NCBI GenBank assembly: GCA_036506795.1
Contig: DASXRC010000015.1
Span: 1 to 15,963, forward strand
Direction: 5' to 3'
DNA: 15,963 nt
From: DASXRC01 sp036506795
GTDB lineage: Bacteria > Actinomycetota > Actinomycetes > Mycobacteriales > Micromonosporaceae
Part shown: positions 14,034 through 15,963 of the stretch, piece by piece
Position numbering within the stretch: position 1 is the first letter of the stretch
Layout: each line of letters opens with the position of its first letter
Translations under genes and position numbers: made by a program
The notes under the pieces: model-generated
What the model was told of the DNA's origin: nothing
Databases searched by the model: none
What the model saw: only the letters and a program-made list of their open reading frames with translations

Positions 14034-14909
14034 ATGCGGCTGAAGTACGTCCTGTCCGAAGTGATGGTCGGGCTGTGGCGCAACGTGACCATGACCGTCG
14101 CTATGATCATCACTCTTGGCGTGTCGCTGACCATGCTGGGTGCAAGTGCCCTGATGTTCTTGCAGGTCAACGCCATGAAGGACGCGTACTACGACAAGAT
14201 CGAGGTGTCGATCTTCCTGACCGGCGAGGTGACCGACGCCCAGCGCGCGAGCCTCGACTCGCAGCTCAAGGGCGACCCGCTCGTCAAGAGCTTCTACTAC
14301 GAGAGCAAGGAACAGGCGTACGAGAAGTTCAAGCGCCTCTTCGCCGATGCGCCCGACCTGGTCAGCGCCGTCAAGCCGGACGGGCTGCCGGAGTCGTTCC
14401 GGGTCCAGCTGAAGAATCCGGAGAAGTTCCAGGCGGTCTCCGACAAGTACGCCGGGAGCCAGGGCGTCGAGGAGATCATCGATCAACAGAAACTGCTCTC
14501 CCGACTGTTCGGGATCGTCGGCTCGGTGCAGACCCTGGCGCTGATCGCCGCGTCGATCATTTCGGTCGCGGCGCTGCTGCTCGTCGGTAATACGATCCAG
14601 GTGGCCGCGTACAGCAAACGCCGCGAGGTCGCGGTCATGAAACTCGTCGGCGCGTCCAACTGGTTCATCCAGGCGCCGTTCGTCCTGGAGGCCGTGTTCG
14701 CCGGTGTGATCGGGGCCCTGCTCGCGTTCGGCGCCCTGCTGCTCGGCAAATGGCTGCTCATCGACGGCTCGCTCAAGGACCTGACGTCTGTCCTGACCCC
14801 GGTGCCGTGGAAGAACGTCCTGCTCACGTTGCCGTTCATGGCCGCGGTCGGCGGTCTGGTCAGCGCGGTAACCGCGTGGATCACGCTGCGCTTCTACATC
14901 CGGGTCTAG
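14034..14909 (+). CDS. ftsX: Cell division protein FtsX, permease-like
   Basis: FtsX is the membrane partner of FtsE and passes ATP-driven shape changes to cell-wall hydrolases. The 291 residues show the expected four-helix layout: helix 1 at about residues 19-43 (TMTVAMIITLGVSLTMLGAS), a large extracytoplasmic domain (about 45-160) rich in Lys and Asp, helix 2 (TLALIAASIISVAALLLVG), helix 3 (FVLEAVFAGVIGALLAFGAL) and helix 4 (FMAAVGGLVSAVTAWITL). The cytoplasmic loop after helix 2 has the coupling-type sequence SKRREVAVMKLVGASNWFI. The ATG at 14034 has GGAAGGA at 14020-14026 with 7-base spacing, unlike the leaderless ftsE, which fits translation as the second gene of an operon. Confidence 0.97.
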   Translation: MRLKYVLSEVMVGLWRNVTMTVAMIITLGVSLTMLGASALMFLQVNAMKDAYYDKIEVSIFLTGEVTDAQRASLDSQLKGDPLVKSFYYESKEQAYEKFKRLFADAPDLVSAVKPDGLPESFRVQLKNPEKFQAVSDKYAGSQGVEEIIDQQKLLSRLFGIVGSVQTLALIAASIISVAALLLVGNTIQVAAYSKRREVAVMKLVGASNWFIQAPFVLEAVFAGVIGALLAFGALLLGKWLLIDGSLKDLTSVLTPVPWKNVLLTLPFMAAVGGLVSAVTAWITLRFYIRV

Positions 14910-15010
14910 CCTCGAGCCATCATCCAAGATCAGACGCAACCTGGCACAGAATGGGGTGTCGGACTGAGGTTGAACGCCCAATCTGTGCGAGCTTGTGTCG
15001 ATCTAGCGGG

Positions 15011-15016
15011 TAGCAT
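15011..15016 (+). promoter_or_regulatory. Possible -10 box for smpB
   Basis: TAGCAT lies 37 bases upstream of the smpB ATG in the 144-base gap after ftsX. A -35 box at normal spacing is not convincing (TTGTGT at 14993-14998 is only 12 bases away). It suggests smpB can be transcribed apart from ftsEX. Confidence 0.35.
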
Positions 15017-15053
15017 TGCCGCGCCGCCGCCGCGGGAAACGGGGTGAGGCCGG

Positions 15054-15530
15054 ATGGCCAAGGAGAAGGGCCGCAAGGTCATCGCCTCCAACCGCAAGGC
15101 GCGGCACGACTACGCCATCCTCGACACGTACGAGGCGGGCCTGGCGCTGACCGGCACCGAGGTCAAGTCGCTGCGCGCCGGGCACGCCTCGCTGGTGGAC
15201 GCGTTCGCTCAGGTCAAGGAGGGCGAGCTCTACCTCTACGGGATGCATATTCCGGAGTACGACCGCGGCACCTGGACGAACCATGAGCCGCGTCGCACCA
15301 GGAAACTGCTGCTCAACCGGGTCGAGATCGACCGGCTGATCGGCAAGGTGCGCGAGAGCGGGCTGACGCTGATTCCGCTCTCCGTGTACTTCTCCGACGG
15401 CTGGGCCAAGGTGGAGATCGGTCTCGCGCGCGGCAAGCGCGCGTTCGACAAGCGGCAGGACATCGCGAAGCGGGACGCCGAGCGCGAGATCAGCCGGGCG
15501 GTGGGTCGGCGAGGCAAGGGGATGAGCTGA
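15054..15530 (+). CDS. smpB: SsrA-binding protein SmpB
   Basis: SmpB binds the tRNA-like part of tmRNA and carries it to stalled ribosomes, where its C-terminal tail fills the empty mRNA channel. The 158-residue length is normal. Family stretches are VIASNRKARHDYAILDTYEAGLALTGTEVKSLRAG (about 9-43), YLYGMHIPEYDRGTWTNHEP, PLSVYFSDGWAKVEIGLARGKRAFDKR and the basic tail RDAEREISRAVGRRGKG. The ATG at 15054 has GGGGTGAGG at 15041-15049 as a ribosome binding site. The ssrA gene begins 97 bases after its stop, so the two partners of the rescue system are neighbours. Confidence 0.97.
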   Translation: MAKEKGRKVIASNRKARHDYAILDTYEAGLALTGTEVKSLRAGHASLVDAFAQVKEGELYLYGMHIPEYDRGTWTNHEPRRTRKLLLNRVEIDRLIGKVRESGLTLIPLSVYFSDGWAKVEIGLARGKRAFDKRQDIAKRDAEREISRAVGRRGKGMS

Positions 15531-15567
15531 CCGTGGCCGCCCACGTCGGCCGCCGCCGGATCTCGGG

Positions 15568-15596
15568 ATGAAACCGGGCGGTGCCCGCGTTAGGCT
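15568..15596 (+). promoter_or_regulatory. Promoter of the tmRNA gene
   Basis: ATGAAA (15568-15573) and TAGGCT (15591-15596) are separated by 17 bases, a good fit to a housekeeping promoter. Transcription would start near 15603, giving a short 5' leader before the mature RNA at about 15627. Confidence 0.55.
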
Positions 15597-15600
15597 GGTA

Positions 15601-15618
15601 CGGCTGCGAGAGCCGCAG
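15601..15618 (+). other. Short hairpin in the tmRNA 5' leader
   Basis: Two alternative 5-bp stems are possible here: CGGCT with AGCCG, or CTGCG with CGCAG. The element lies between the predicted transcription start and the mature 5' end, in the part expected to be removed by RNase P. Confidence 0.4.
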
Positions 15619-15626
15619 CTGCTCTT

Positions 15627-15963
15627 GGGGGTGACTGGTTTCGACTTTGTGCGTTGAGGCAGGGGAAGCGAGCCGAGGAAGCCGACGTCGTCTCGGTAAT
15701 CGTCGTCGGAAACCAATAAGCGCCAACGCTAAGCGCGCTGGCTTCGCTCTCGCCGCCTGAGGCGGGTAGCGAGCCTGTCGGTCTGGGAGCGCCTTCGGCC
15801 CAGTTCACCGGCATCAGCTAGAAGGCTGGCCAACCGAGCCCGGTCGCGGGGCTCGCGCGGTGAGATCAATCAGCGACTGGGCCCGTCACACCGACTCGCT
15901 CGCGTGATCGGAGGGGCCGAGTAGAGGCATAGCGAGCTGCGCTCGGAGAAGCCCTGGCAAGAC
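15627..15963 (+). ncRNA. ssrA: Transfer-messenger RNA (tmRNA), 3' end cut by window edge
   Basis: tmRNA acts as tRNA-Ala and then as a short message to tag the protein of a stalled ribosome for breakdown. The 5' part GGGGGTGACTGGTTTCGAC is the conserved tRNA-like start. A reading frame from the likely resume codon GCC (15722-15724) gives ANAKRAGFALAA followed by TGA (15758-15760), with the usual ALAA end. A CCGAG/CTCGG pairing before the tag frame fits the first pseudoknot region, and GC-rich paired segments after the tag fit the later ones. About 337 bases are visible; the 3' acceptor half with the T-arm and CCA end should lie within roughly the next 40-50 bases. Placement next to smpB supports the call. 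The exact 5' end and resume codon are inferred by eye. Confidence 0.96.
15722..15760 (+). other. tmRNA tag-peptide reading frame (ANAKRAGFALAA)
   Basis: Twelve codons from GCC at 15722 followed by TGA encode the proteolysis tag. The terminal Ala-Leu-Ala-Ala is the degron recognised by ClpXP-type proteases. The resume codon is assigned by analogy with the GCA-AAC start of the E. coli tag, because here GCC is followed by AAC. Confidence 0.9.

Noticed and set aside
13692..14981. 429-residue minus-strand frame opposite ftsE and ftsX
   Set aside because: ftsE and ftsX are unmistakable on the plus strand; this frame is Asp/Arg/Gln-rich shadow sequence.

Overview
This window is GC-rich chromosomal DNA from an actinobacterium. 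The evidence is the strong GC bias at third codon positions, frequent GTG starts, likely leaderless promoters, and family members typical of Actinobacteria (an Rv3235-type protein, a DUF6912-type protein, a helicase-associated/WYL protein, and an ftsE-ftsX-smpB-ssrA block next to prfB). The order is uncertain; a Micromonospora-like or Frankia-like lineage is only a guess. No insertion sequence, phage gene, CRISPR array or tRNA was seen. The region looks like core genome with a few accessory metabolic and regulatory genes.

Layout. Positions 1-1971 hold the C-terminal two thirds of the preprotein translocase ATPase SecA, cut by the left edge. Convergent to it on the minus strand are an Rv3235-family gene (2039-2617) and a small helix-turn-helix gene of the excisionase/BldC type (2721-2948). 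A DUF6912-type gene (3128-3640, plus) follows and shares its stop palindrome CTAG with a polytopic membrane protein gene on the minus strand (3637-4677). Next come L-glutamate gamma-semialdehyde dehydrogenase pruA (4914-6542, plus), a large helicase-associated/WYL protein (6573-9140, minus) and, divergent from it, tryptophan 2,3-dioxygenase (9227-10054, plus). A soluble non-RD serine/threonine kinase (10158-11390) and a PadR-family regulator (11499-12011) follow on the plus strand. The right third is a translation and division block: prfB (12070-13191), ftsE (13291-13971), ftsX (14034-14909), smpB (15054-15530) and the tmRNA gene ssrA (15627 to the window edge).

How the parts fit. SecA exports proteins. 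FtsE and FtsX form an ABC-type complex at the division site that controls cell-wall hydrolases. RF2 (prfB) ends translation at UGA and UAA, while SmpB with tmRNA rescues ribosomes that have no stop codon. PruA finishes proline breakdown to glutamate, and tryptophan dioxygenase starts the kynurenine route. The two catabolic genes flank the helicase-associated gene, but no shared pathway is visible.

The most interesting signals are regulatory. GTTTG pairs spaced exactly 10 bp apart lie upstream of both the HTH gene and the Rv3235-family gene. Two overlapping perfect palindromes lie upstream of the PadR gene. A composite stem-loop sits directly in front of the kinase ribosome binding site. Short -10-to-start spacing suggests leaderless transcripts for kynA, prfB and ftsE. 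I did not find a clearly new multi-gene system.
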